Source: Bacillota bacterium (GTDB lineage Bacteria > Bacillota > Clostridia > Christensenellales > Aristaeellaceae). From it: a stretch of DNA of 64,000 nt. Shown in pieces: positions 33,958 to 42,177 of the stretch. A program made the translations under genes and the position numbers. Numbering within the stretch: position 1 is the first letter of the stretch; every line of letters starts with the position of its first letter. The notes beneath the pieces were generated by a model that was not told the origin of the DNA, searched no databases, and saw nothing but the letters and a program-made list of their open reading frames with translations. The stretch covers positions 62,001 through 126,000 of the forward strand of contig JAFADG010000027.1 of the NCBI GenBank assembly GCA_023425025.1, given 5' to 3'.

Positions 33958-34374
33958 TCAATTGTTGTAATTGCGGCGGTTGGATACCCTAAGCCTGACC
34001 ATGGCCCTTGCCAGCATGGAACGGGCCATATGGTATTCATCCATGCTCTTTTGCTGGCGCAGCCTTTCACGGGCGGCATACTCGGCCCGCTCGGCCCGCT
34101 TGATGTCGATTTCCTCCGGCCATTCCGCCGTTTGCAGCATCAAAAGCACCTGGTCCTGGGTAACGGTGGCAAAGCCCGCCGAGGCGGCAAACCAGCGCCA
34201 CTTTCCGTTTTCCAGGATGCGGACCTCGCTTTCCAGCGTGGAGATGACCATGGGCGCATGGTTGGGCAGGATACCGACCTCGCCGTCCAGGCTCTGCATG
34301 ACCAGCATTTCCACATCGCCTTCAAAAAAGGAATGCTCCGGCGTGAGAATCGACAAAAGAAAGGTATTGGCCAT
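33958..34374 (-). CDS. atpC: ATP synthase F1 subunit epsilon
   Basis: 138 residues. N-terminal beta-sandwich with the typical start TFLLSILTPEHSFFEGDVEMLVMQSLDGEVGILPNHAPMV, then the C-terminal helical hairpin (EEIDIKRAERAEYAARERL). Epsilon sits on the gamma foot and can inhibit ATP hydrolysis. Last gene of the operon, 2 bp after atpD, followed by a strong terminator. Confidence 0.96.
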   Translation of the reverse strand: MANTFLLSILTPEHSFFEGDVEMLVMQSLDGEVGILPNHAPMVISTLESEVRILENGKWRWFAASAGFATVTQDQVLLMLQTAEWPEEIDIKRAERAEYAARERLRQQKSMDEYHMARSMLARAMVRLRVSNRRNYNN

Positions 34375-34376
34375 GC

Positions 34377-35768
34377 TTACTTCGCCTCCAGCTCTTTTGC
34401 GTGGCGGCGCACATCCTCCAGATCGCCGGCCATAAAGAACGCCGCCTCCGGAAGATCGTCCGCCTCGCCGTTGACGATGGCCTTGAACGAGGCAATGGTA
34501 TCGGCCAACTTGACATAGCGGCCGGGGATGCCGGTGAACACTTCGGCCACAGACATGGGCTGGGACAAAAAGCGCTGCATCTTGCGGGCCCTGTATACCG
34601 TCTGCCGGTCTTCCTCGGACAGCTCATCCATGCCCAGGATGGCGATGATGTCCTGCAGCTCCCGGTAGCGCTGCAGCGCCTCCTGCACACGCAAGGCCAC
34701 CTGATAATGCTCCTTGCCCACAATGCCCGGGTCCAGGATGCGGGAAGAGGAATCCAGGGGGCTGACTGCGGGATAAATGCCCATTTCCGCCACCTGGCGG
34801 GAAAGCACGGTGGTGGCGTCCAGATGGGAAAAAATCGCGGAAGGGGCCGGGTCGGTCAGGTCGTCCGCCGGCACGTAAATGGCCTGCACAGAGGTAATCG
34901 AGCCCCGGGAGGTGGAGGCGATCCGCTCCATCAAGGTGCCCACCTCCGTCGCCAGGGTCGGCTGATAGCCCACGGCGGAGGGCATGCGGCCCAGCAGCGC
35001 AGAAACCTCGCTGCCCGCCTGGATATAACGGAAAATATTGTCGATGAACAGCAGCACATCCTGATGCTCCTGATCCCTAAAATGTTCCGCCAGGGTAAGC
35101 CCTGTCAGGGCCACCCGCATGCGGGCCCCCGGCGGTTCGTTCATCTGGCCGAAAACAAGCGCCGTCTTGTCGATAACGCCCGATTCATTCATTTCCTTGA
35201 GCAGGTCGTTGCCCTCGCGGCTGCGCTCTCCAACGCCGGTAAATACGGAAAAGCCGCCGTGCTCTGTGGCAATGTTGTGTATCAGCTCCAGTATCAGCAC
35301 CGTTTTGCCGACGCCCGCGCCGCCAAACAGGCCGATTTTTCCGCCTCTGGCGTAAGGGGCCAGCAGGTCGATGACCTTGATGCCCGTTTCAAACACCTGC
35401 GTGACGGGATGCTGCTCTGCAAAGGAAGGCGCCGGCCTGTGAATGGGCAGCGTATCGCCGGCGGGAATCTCCCCCTTGCCGTCAATGGGCTCACCCAGCA
35501 CGTTGATGGTGCGGGCCAGCATTTCCTTGCCTACCCGGACGCGTATGGGCCCGCCGGTGTTTTCCACCTGCAATCCCCTGGACAGGCCCTCGGTGGCTTC
35601 CAGGGCAATACAGCGCACAGCATCCTTCAAATGCTGGCTGACTTCCACCGCCACCTTGTGCTGTCCGTTCAGAACATACAAAAGCGTATGGATGGGAGGC
35701 GTTTCCTCCTTGGGGAAGCGAATGTCCAGCACCGGCCCAACGATGCGGACGACCGTTCCATTCGTCAT
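34377..35768 (-). CDS. atpD: ATP synthase F1 subunit beta
   Basis: 463 residues, normal length. P-loop GGAGVGKTVL, the catalytic Glu region GVGERSREGNDL, DELSEEDRQTVYRARKMQRFLSQP near the C-terminus (the DELSEED lever). It houses the three catalytic sites. It overlaps atpG by 4 bp (ATGA) and precedes atpC by 2 bp. No unusual residues were seen. Confidence 0.98.
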   Translation of the reverse strand: MTNGTVVRIVGPVLDIRFPKEETPPIHTLLYVLNGQHKVAVEVSQHLKDAVRCIALEATEGLSRGLQVENTGGPIRVRVGKEMLARTINVLGEPIDGKGEIPAGDTLPIHRPAPSFAEQHPVTQVFETGIKVIDLLAPYARGGKIGLFGGAGVGKTVLILELIHNIATEHGGFSVFTGVGERSREGNDLLKEMNESGVIDKTALVFGQMNEPPGARMRVALTGLTLAEHFRDQEHQDVLLFIDNIFRYIQAGSEVSALLGRMPSAVGYQPTLATEVGTLMERIASTSRGSITSVQAIYVPADDLTDPAPSAIFSHLDATTVLSRQVAEMGIYPAVSPLDSSSRILDPGIVGKEHYQVALRVQEALQRYRELQDIIAILGMDELSEEDRQTVYRARKMQRFLSQPMSVAEVFTGIPGRYVKLADTIASFKAIVNGEADDLPEAAFFMAGDLEDVRRHAKELEAK

Positions 35769-36643
35769 AAAATCGCTCCTTGGTCAGGATTGCCGGAAAT
35801 GATTTCCGTGATCTCCTGGGTAATGGCGGCCTGGCGGGCGTGGTTGAGCTCCAGGCTCAGGCGCCCCAGCATTTCATTGGCGTTGCGCGTCGCGGCGTCC
35901 ATGGCCGCCATGCGCGCACTGTGCTCGCTGGCGTAGGACTGCACCAGGGCGGAATACACAAGGCCCACCAGGTAATGGGGCACCATGGCGTCCAGCACCT
36001 CCTGGGCGGAGGGCTCAAAGGACAGCGAGGCCGTGGGCGCGTGCAGTGCGGGCGCGTTTTCAAAATCCTCATGAAGCACGGGGAGGAGCCGGAGCACCGT
36101 GGGCTTTAATACGCCCATCTTCTCCATCATGGTATAGATGATGTACACCTCATCCAGTTCCTTTTCCCGAAACAGCCTGCAAAGCCCGTAGGTAATGCCC
36201 CGGGCGCTGTGCAGGTTGGGGTCCTGGATCACATGCAGATACTTCACATCCGGCTGCATGCCAAGGCGGGTGAAATAGTCGCCTGCCATGTGCCCGATGG
36301 TAAACAGCGACTTTTGCTCGTGAATGCCGTCCTGTATGGTTCTGCGGGCCAATTTCAGCACTTCGCTGTTATACCCGCCGCACAGGCCCTTGTCGCCCGC
36401 AATCACCACATAGCCGGCCTTTTTGCCGTGCTGGCGGAAATACGGGTTGCGGATGGGACGCTCCATATTTTCGGTAATGAAGCGGATGTCGGAGCGGACC
36501 CTGGTAAAATACAGCAGGTTCTGATCATGCATGCGCATGGCCCTTTTCATCCTCGCGGAGGAAATCAGGTACATGGCCCTGGTGATCTTGTTGATATCGC
36601 GCACGACCTTGATGTGGTGGCGGACCTCTGCGATCGAGCTCAT
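35765..36643 (-). CDS. atpG: ATP synthase F1 subunit gamma
   Basis: 292 residues. N-terminal helix EVRHHIKVVRDINKITRAMYLISSARMKRAM and C-terminal helix MDAATRNANEMLGRLSLELNHARQAAITQEITEIISG form the coiled-coil shaft; DKGLCGGYNSEV is the conserved core segment. It overlaps the alpha-fusion gene by 4 bp and atpD by 4 bp. Confidence 0.97.
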   Translation of the reverse strand: MSSIAEVRHHIKVVRDINKITRAMYLISSARMKRAMRMHDQNLLYFTRVRSDIRFITENMERPIRNPYFRQHGKKAGYVVIAGDKGLCGGYNSEVLKLARRTIQDGIHEQKSLFTIGHMAGDYFTRLGMQPDVKYLHVIQDPNLHSARGITYGLCRLFREKELDEVYIIYTMMEKMGVLKPTVLRLLPVLHEDFENAPALHAPTASLSFEPSAQEVLDAMVPHYLVGLVYSALVQSYASEHSARMAAMDAATRNANEMLGRLSLELNHARQAAITQEITEIISGNPDQGAIL

Positions 36644-38508
36644 TGCCTGCCCACCGCCTCATACTCGCGCTGCCAGACCTGCACCGCCTGCGTCAAATCC
36701 GCCTCCATCGCCGCATCCAGGGCTCCGGTTTTTTCCAAGCCGCTTAAAACATGCGCAAAGCGTTGGCGCAGGAAGTCGGGAAACGCTACTTTGAACTCCT
36801 TCAATGCGGCAGGCTCCGTATCGTGGGACAGGACGCCGCGGGTGATAACGTACAAAAGCGCGACCTGTATACTCATATCCAGCGGCGCGTTGTTGGGCTG
36901 TTTTAGCAGCTCCATCAAAAGGGAGCCGTATTTGAGCATATTCTGGGTGGAGGTGTCCATGTCGGAAGAAAACTGCGCAAAAATTTGCAGCTCGCGGTAT
37001 TGCGCCAGCTCCAGGCGCAATTGACCCGCCACCTTGCGCATGGCTTTGGTCTGGGCCGCGCCGCCGACGCGGCTGACGGAAAGGCCCCCGTTCACCGCGG
37101 GGCGTACGCCTTCCCTGAACAGGTCCGTATCCAGGAAGAGCTGTCCGTCGGTAATGGAGATCACGTTGGTTGGGATATAGGCGGAGATGTCCCCCGCCAG
37201 CGTTTCCACAATCGGCAGCGCGGTCATGGAGCCGCCGCCCAGCTTGTCGGACAGGCTGGCCGCCCGCTCCAGCAAACGGGAATGCAGGTAGAACACGTCG
37301 CCGGGGTATGCCTCGCGGCCCGGCGGCCTGCGCAAAAGCAGGGACATGGCGCGGTACGCGACGGCATGCTTGCTCAAATCATCGTACACGACCAATGTAT
37401 CGCGGCCATTGTACATGAACCATTCCGCCATGGCGCAGCCGCAATAGGGGGCAATGTACTGCATGGTGGCCGAGTCGCTGGCTGTGGAGCAGACGACGGT
37501 GGTATACGCCATGGCCCCGGCAGAGCGCAATTGCGCGACGGTCTTTGCAACGCTGGATGCCTTTTGTCCGATCGCCACATAAAAGCAAATGACGTTCTTG
37601 CCTTTTTGGTTGATGATCGCATCGATAGCCACAGAGGTTTTGCCCGTCTGCCGGTCGCCGATGATCAGTTCACGCTGGCCGCGCCCGATGGGCACCATGG
37701 CGTCGACCGCCATCAGGCCCGTTTCCATGGGCTTGGTCACCGGCTTGCGGTCCAGAATGCTGGGCGCGGGGGACTCAATGGGCCGCATCTGTTCACCGTG
37801 AATCCGCCCCTCGCCATCCAGCGGCTGGCCCAGGGGGTTGACCACCCGGCCCAGAATGTCCTCGCCCACGGGAATGGAAAGAACCTGTCCCGTGCCGAAA
37901 GCCCGCATGCCCACCGACACTTCGGCATCATTGCCCAGGAGCACCGCGCCGACGGAGTCTTCCTCCAGGCTCATCAAAATGCCAAAGCCGCCTGTTTCAA
38001 ACTCAATCAGCTCGCCCAGCTGACAGCCGGAAAGCCCGGACAGGGAAACGACGCCGTCGCCGGCGGTCAATGTAATGCCCGCGCCTTTGACATCCATCTG
38101 CGGCGTATAGCCTTTGAGCCGCCCCTTTAATTCCCTGCCTACCGACTTCCAGTCCAAAAGGCTCCTGTCCTTGGCATTGGGCTTGTAAGGCGGCAATTCC
38201 TGGCCGTTCTTTTCGTCCGAAAAGCCGCCCTCATATGCGGCCCGCATGCCATCCCGAAAAAGGGCGTCCTGGTCCTCTTCCTTTTTCCCTCCGGGCCGGT
38301 AGGCGGTCAGTACGTCCCGAAGCTGGTTTTTCAGGCTGTCGTCAAAAACGCGGCCGCCCAATTCCACCCGGACGCCGCCCAGCAGGCTTTCATCCAGCTT
38401 TACTTCCAGGGAAACCTCTTCCCCCATCGCGGCGGAAAAGCGGCTTTCAATCATCTTCTGCTGCTCCGGGGTCAAAGGCAGGGCAGTCAGAAGCAAACCC
38501 TTGAGCAT
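36640..38508 (-). CDS. atpA: ATP synthase delta-alpha fusion: delta C-terminal domain joined to subunit alpha
   Basis: 622 residues; bacterial alpha is about 500. Residues about 125-622 are a complete alpha: DGVVSLSGL, EEDSVGAVLLG, P-loop GDRQTGKTS, and SRVGGAAQTKAMRKVAG. Residues 1-70 read like the C-terminal domain of delta: LTALPLTPEQQKMIE, then VSLEVKLDESLLGGVRVELG, then GRVFDDSLKNQLRDV, matching the delta pattern (KVDPSLIGG, then DGSVRGRL). A Lys/Glu-rich linker of about 50 residues joins them. No delta gene exists: atpF ends 4 bp upstream and atpG overlaps downstream by 4 bp, so the helical N-terminal domain of delta is absent. The ATG at 38508 has a modest AGGGTGA. In canonical F1 one delta bridges the alpha N-termini to b; here the bridge would be covalent. 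Confidence 0.93.
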   Translation of the reverse strand: MLKGLLLTALPLTPEQQKMIESRFSAAMGEEVSLEVKLDESLLGGVRVELGGRVFDDSLKNQLRDVLTAYRPGGKKEEDQDALFRDGMRAAYEGGFSDEKNGQELPPYKPNAKDRSLLDWKSVGRELKGRLKGYTPQMDVKGAGITLTAGDGVVSLSGLSGCQLGELIEFETGGFGILMSLEEDSVGAVLLGNDAEVSVGMRAFGTGQVLSIPVGEDILGRVVNPLGQPLDGEGRIHGEQMRPIESPAPSILDRKPVTKPMETGLMAVDAMVPIGRGQRELIIGDRQTGKTSVAIDAIINQKGKNVICFYVAIGQKASSVAKTVAQLRSAGAMAYTTVVCSTASDSATMQYIAPYCGCAMAEWFMYNGRDTLVVYDDLSKHAVAYRAMSLLLRRPPGREAYPGDVFYLHSRLLERAASLSDKLGGGSMTALPIVETLAGDISAYIPTNVISITDGQLFLDTDLFREGVRPAVNGGLSVSRVGGAAQTKAMRKVAGQLRLELAQYRELQIFAQFSSDMDTSTQNMLKYGSLLMELLKQPNNAPLDMSIQVALLYVITRGVLSHDTEPAALKEFKVAFPDFLRQRFAHVLSGLEKTGALDAAMEADLTQAVQVWQREYEAVGRQ

Positions 38509-38512
38509 GGCT

Positions 38513-38995
38513 TCACCCTACCTTCTTCACAAATTCATCCACAAGCTGCTGATGGTCTTCCAGCTTGACTTCACGGGCAAGCATTTTGGACGCGATATCC
38601 ACCGCCAGCGAGGCGACCTCGTCCGCCATGGTCTGATGGGCGCTGACCATCATGGTCTCCACATCCTGCTTTGCCTGGGAGATCATATTTTCTGTTTCCT
38701 TCCGTGCACCAGCCAGAATCTGCTGGGCCTGCTCATGGGCCCGCTGGGCGCTTTGGGAAATGACGGACTGTACCTGAAGATCGGCATCCTTGAGCTTTTG
38801 CTCCGAATCCAGCAGCTTTTGATGGGCGTCTTCCTCCACATCCCTGGCATGCTGAAGCTGGGCGTCAATCGTCTCCGCCCTGGCAGCGGTAAATTTCCGT
38901 ATAGGCTTATATAAGAAATGCCGCAGCGCCAAAAAAAGAATGACCGCATTGACGATATGCAGCAATATCGTAATTGGGTTAAACAATCCTTCCAC
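38513..38995 (-). CDS. atpF: ATP synthase F0 subunit b
   Basis: 160 residues. One membrane helix (ITILLHIVNAVILFLALRHFL) and a long charged coiled coil ending MLAREVKLEDHQQLVDEFVKKVG, normal for b; the C-terminus is complete, so no delta sequence has been attached to it. Starts at GTG (38995) after GGAGGG. It forms the outer stalk and would contact the delta-like extension on alpha. Confidence 0.95.
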   Translation of the reverse strand: MEGLFNPITILLHIVNAVILFLALRHFLYKPIRKFTAARAETIDAQLQHARDVEEDAHQKLLDSEQKLKDADLQVQSVISQSAQRAHEQAQQILAGARKETENMISQAKQDVETMMVSAHQTMADEVASLAVDIASKMLAREVKLEDHQQLVDEFVKKVG

Positions 38996-39056
38996 CCAAA
39001 TCCCTCCGTTTCATCGCCGGCGGAGAAAAAACGCTTCCCCGCCGGGCGGGACAGCG

Positions 39057-39299
39057 TCAGCCGACTCTGCCGCCAAGAATGAAAATAACGAGTATGGATA
39101 CCAGCAGGCCGTAAATCGCGCAGGTCTCCATCAAAATCAAGCCGAACAGCAGCGTGGAATTGATTTTGCCAAAAGCCTCCGGCTGACGGGCGATGGCTTC
39201 AGAGGCCCGGCCTGTGGCAATGCCCATGCCGATGGCAGCTCCCCCGCCGCAAAGCACCGCGATACCCGCACCAATTGCGATAAGTCCCAAAGTGGTCAT
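39057..39299 (-). CDS. atpE: ATP synthase F0 subunit c
   Basis: 80 residues, two helices joined by the polar loop ARQPEA. The ion-carrying carboxylate is Glu58 (LILMETCAIYGLLV). Around it, Thr59 and Tyr63 match the second-helix half of the sodium motif (E-S/T with Y five residues on), but the first-helix Gln of sodium-binding rings is Met25 here (GAAIGMGIATG). Ion choice is therefore uncertain, proton more likely. The start at 39299 is preceded by GGGAGGAAA. Confidence 0.96.
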   Translation of the reverse strand: MTTLGLIAIGAGIAVLCGGGAAIGMGIATGRASEAIARQPEAFGKINSTLLFGLILMETCAIYGLLVSILVIFILGGRVG

Positions 39300-39339
39300 A
39301 ATGTTTCCTCCCTCATGCTTGTACAAGCAGAATCAGCAT

Positions 39340-40023
39340 TTATTCAGTCACTTCACCAACTGCCTCACTGATGTAAATCAGGAAGAGCAGACTGAATACA
39401 AACGTTTGGACGGCTACGTGCGCAAAGCTGAAATACGAAGCCACCGCCGCAGGCAGTATAATGGGAACAAGGGCATAGATCATCTGCATGATCACGCCGC
39501 CGACCAGGACATTGGCAAACAGACGGATAGCCATGGAAAAGGGCGTAATCAGATCGGTCATCAGGCGGATCGGCGCCATAAAGGCCATGGGCTTTGCCAA
39601 ATTCTTCAGCCTGCCCACAAAGCCGGCGTATTTTAGGGCAATAAAGTTCACCATAAAAAAGGAGAACAGGCCCAGGGCCAGGGTGCAGTTGATGTCCTCC
39701 GTAGCGGGCGGAATGCCAAACAGCTCCACCACCGTCGTGAAAAAAATGTAGGTGATGAATGTCAGTGCAAACGGTGCGACAAAATCCGCCGCGTGGTGGC
39801 CGACCTTGCTTTTTACGAACTTGAACAGGTTCTCTATGGCCATTTCCTCCAAATTTTGAAGCCCCCTGGGGCTTGCCTTGAACCTTTTGATGACGAGAAA
39901 ACGGTTGAGCACAAGCAGGAGAATAATGACGCCCAATACCGCCCAGGCAATAATGACGGATAAGCCCACATTGACGCCGAGAATTTGAAACGGCTCCGGA
40001 TACAGGCTGATCTTCAAATCCAC
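39340..40023 (-). CDS. atpB: ATP synthase F0 subunit a
   Basis: 227 residues, five to six membrane helices. The ion-channel helix contains the essential Arg in PFSMAIRLFANVLVGGVIMQMI. The C-terminal helix AVQTFVFSLLFLIYISEAVGE is typical. It starts at GTG (40023) after AAGGGGG, 3 bp past the stop codon of the upstream small gene. Confidence 0.97.
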   Translation of the reverse strand: MDLKISLYPEPFQILGVNVGLSVIIAWAVLGVIILLLVLNRFLVIKRFKASPRGLQNLEEMAIENLFKFVKSKVGHHAADFVAPFALTFITYIFFTTVVELFGIPPATEDINCTLALGLFSFFMVNFIALKYAGFVGRLKNLAKPMAFMAPIRLMTDLITPFSMAIRLFANVLVGGVIMQMIYALVPIILPAAVASYFSFAHVAVQTFVFSLLFLIYISEAVGEVTE

Positions 40024-40026
40024 AAA

Positions 40027-40284
40027 CTACACCCCCTTTTGGGTTCGATAGGTCCGTATGGCCATGCCAAGCATCCCAGCGGTGGCGCCCAGCACAAACA
40101 GCAGCAGGACGGGGATGGACCACAATGCCAGCAGCGTCATGCTGCCGCCCCAGAGCGCGAGCTTCAATAAAAGCAGAAGATATCGCTTTGCCCCATGGCT
40201 GCCCACAATGCCAAGCAGGATCCGGGATTGAAGCCATCCCAGGACCAGGCCTCCCGCAAACCCCAGAAAAAAAGAAATCAACAT
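40027..40284 (-). CDS. AtpI/AtpR-like small membrane protein at the head of the atp operon
   Basis: 85 residues with three hydrophobic helices (ISFFLGFAGGLVLGWL, YLLLLLKLALWGGSMTLLALW, VLLLFVLGATAGMLGMAI), the size and position of AtpI or of the AtpR protein of N-type ATPases. AtpI assists c-ring assembly; AtpR supplies polar residues in the membrane. The ATG at 40284 directly follows an in-frame TAA and has no Shine-Dalgarno site, so a leaderless or alternative (TTG at 40281) start is possible. First gene of the operon; atpB follows after 3 bp. Confidence 0.72.
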   Translation of the reverse strand: MLISFFLGFAGGLVLGWLQSRILLGIVGSHGAKRYLLLLLKLALWGGSMTLLALWSIPVLLLFVLGATAGMLGMAIRTYRTQKGV

Positions 40285-40467
40285 TTAAAATACACCCGTT
40301 TCGTATATCTGGCAATAGGTGGATTTCAGTAAAAACCGCGGATTTCGAGACTTTTCAGCTTTATGCGCGCCTTTCCTGAGAAAACCTTCCCCGGAATGCG
40401 CCAATCGCGGTTCTGCTTTTGTTTTCACAATCGGCAGGGGTGATTGCCTGCGGAAAAATCCCATGAT

Positions 40468-40485
40468 AGAATGATAATCATATCC
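40468..40485. promoter_or_regulatory. Fur-box-like palindrome
   Basis: AATGATAATCAT (40470-40481) matches 12 of 13 core positions of the classical Fur box, with the perfect palindrome ATGAT-A-ATCAT. The outer arms match poorly. It lies in the 327-bp divergent region between the atp operon and the thuA-nfn genes. Confidence 0.35.
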
Positions 40486-40521
40486 GCTCCTTCCCGCAAG
40501 CCGCAAGCGCACCAAAAAAAC

Positions 40522-40549
40522 TTGCAAATGGGGGAAAAGAAGGTATGAT
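40522..40549 (+). promoter_or_regulatory. Promoter of the thuA-nfnAB transcript
   Basis: TTGCAA (40522-40527), 16 bp, TATGAT (40544-40549). The leader has a small hairpin GGAGC-ACC-GCTCC (40561-40573). Confidence 0.55.
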
Positions 40550-40611
40550 ACATAGCGTAGGGAGCACCGCTCCTTACAACAGGATATATCGGCAAAGGTT
40601 GTGTTGTGTTC

Positions 40612-41334
40612 ATGATCCGTATCACTGTCTGGAATGAATTTTTTCACGAAAAAACAGAGGAAAGCGTCACGCAGATCTATCCGCAGGGCATTCACGCCGC
40701 CATCGCCGGCTTTCTTTATGGGGAGGAGGACTTTACCGTCCGCACCGCCACCCTTTATGAACCCGAGCACGGCCTGAGCGAAGAGACGCTGGCCCAAACA
40801 GATGTGCTTATCTGGTGGGGGCACGCCAAGCATGACGAGGTCAGCGATCAGGTGGCGCAGCGTGTTTGCCGCAGGGTTTTAAATGGCATGGGCCTGATCG
40901 TGCTCCATTCCGGCCACATGTCCAAGGTGTTCCGCAGCCTGATGGGTACAAGCTGTTCCTTGCGCTGGCACGAGCTGGCCGAAAAGGAACGCGTATGGGT
41001 GATTGCGCCCCAGCACCCAATTGCCAAAGGCCTTCCGCCCTATTTTGAAATCCCGCACGAAGAGATGTACGGGGAGCGTTTTGACATACCGGCGCCCGAC
41101 GAACTGGTGCTGCTAAGCTGGTTCCAGTCAGGAGAAGTATTCCGCAGCGGCTGCTGTTTTACAAGAGGGTACGGCCGCGTCTTTTATTTCCAGCCCGGCC
41201 ATGAAACCTTTCCTATTTATTATCAACCGGAGGTGCAGCAGGTCATCAAAAACGCCGTCCGCTGGGCCGCGCCTTGTTTTGCGGGCGCGCCGGTCATCAA
41301 TGGCGACTGGGTTGCGCCATTGGAAAACCTTTAA
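40612..41334 (+). CDS. ThuA-like protein (trehalose utilization family)
   Basis: 240 residues with the flavodoxin-like/class I glutamine-amidotransferase-like fold of ThuA: ITVWNEFFHEKTEESVTQIYPQGIHAAIA, DVLIWWGHAKHDEVSD, GLIVLHSGHMSKVFRSLMGT, YFQPGHETFPIYYQPEV. In rhizobia ThuA helps convert trehalose to 3-keto forms, but the catalytic role is poorly defined. The ATG at 40612 gives the family N-terminus MIRITVWNE; a GTG at 40606 is closer to the AAAGG and cannot be excluded. Only 15 bp separate it from nfnA, so it is probably cotranscribed with the transhydrogenase genes, which is unexpected. Confidence 0.88.
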   Translation: MIRITVWNEFFHEKTEESVTQIYPQGIHAAIAGFLYGEEDFTVRTATLYEPEHGLSEETLAQTDVLIWWGHAKHDEVSDQVAQRVCRRVLNGMGLIVLHSGHMSKVFRSLMGTSCSLRWHELAEKERVWVIAPQHPIAKGLPPYFEIPHEEMYGERFDIPAPDELVLLSWFQSGEVFRSGCCFTRGYGRVFYFQPGHETFPIYYQPEVQQVIKNAVRWAAPCFAGAPVINGDWVAPLENL

Positions 41335-41349
41335 TCAGGAGGAAACGCT

Positions 41350-42177
41350 GTGTATCAGATTGTCAAAAAGCGCCCGCTCAACGACTCCGTCACGCTGATG
41401 GAGATCCATGCCCCCCACGTGGCGGGAAAGGCCCAGCCCGGCCAGTTTATTATTTTCCGGGTGGATGATATGGGCGAGCGCATTCCCCTTACGATTGCGG
41501 GCTACGACCGGCAAAAGGGCACGGTGACCATTATCTTTCAAAAGGTGGGCTTTACCACCCGTCATTTGGACGAGCAGCCCGAAGGGGGCTTCATCCGTGA
41601 TTTTGTGGGCCCCTTGGGCGAACCCTCCCACCTTCACGACGTACGCCGGGCGGCGGTGGTGGGCGGCGGGCTGGGCGTAGCCATCGCCTATCCCCAGGCC
41701 AAGGCGCTTTTCGATCAGGGCGCGAAGGTTGACGGCATCATGGGCTTCCGCAATGAATCGCTGATCATATTGGAAGCGGAAATGCGCGCGGCCTGCGAAA
41801 ACCTTTTTTTGATGACGGACGACGGCTCCAACGGCAACAAAGGGTTTGTCACCGACGCGCTGAAAAAGCGCATTGAAGAAGGCGCATCCTATGACGCCGT
41901 GGTGGCCATCGGCCCCCTGCCCATGATGCGGGCGGTATCGGAACTGACGCGTCCCTATGGCATCAAGACCATCGTGAGCATGAACCCCATCATGATCGAC
42001 GGCACCGGCATGTGCGGCGGCTGCCGTGTGACGGTGGGCGGCGAAACCAAGTTCGCCTGCGTGGACGGCCCGGACTTTGACGGCCACCTGGTGGATTTTG
42101 ACGGCGCCATGGCCCGATCCCGGATGTATCGGGACGAGGAAGCTCACTTTTGCCGCTTAACGGGAGGAAACCGCTGA
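41350..42177 (+). CDS. nfnA: NADH-dependent ferredoxin:NADP oxidoreductase subunit A (NfnA)
   Basis: 275 residues of the ferredoxin-NADP reductase type. FAD-binding stretch RIPLTIAGYD, NAD-binding VVGGGLGVAIAYPQAKAL, and a C-terminal [2Fe-2S] motif CGGCRVTVGGETKFAC, all as in NfnA. With NfnB it forms the electron-bifurcating complex that couples NADPH, NADH and ferredoxin in anaerobes. It starts at GTG (41350) after GGAGGAAA. Its TGA overlaps the nfnB ATG (TGATG). Confidence 0.92.
   Translation: MYQIVKKRPLNDSVTLMEIHAPHVAGKAQPGQFIIFRVDDMGERIPLTIAGYDRQKGTVTIIFQKVGFTTRHLDEQPEGGFIRDFVGPLGEPSHLHDVRRAAVVGGGLGVAIAYPQAKALFDQGAKVDGIMGFRNESLIILEAEMRAACENLFLMTDDGSNGNKGFVTDALKKRIEEGASYDAVVAIGPLPMMRAVSELTRPYGIKTIVSMNPIMIDGTGMCGGCRVTVGGETKFACVDGPDFDGHLVDFDGAMARSRMYRDEEAHFCRLTGGNR

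Noticed and set aside
38490..38520. Possibility that the delta N-terminal domain was lost through a sequencing frameshift
   Set aside because: Only 4 bp lie between the complete C-terminus of subunit b and the start of the fusion, so there is no hidden sequence that could code for it.
40285..40833. Minus-strand frame ending next to the first atp gene
   Set aside because: It lies opposite the ThuA-like gene and its promoter, has no domain, and its composition is that of an antisense frame.
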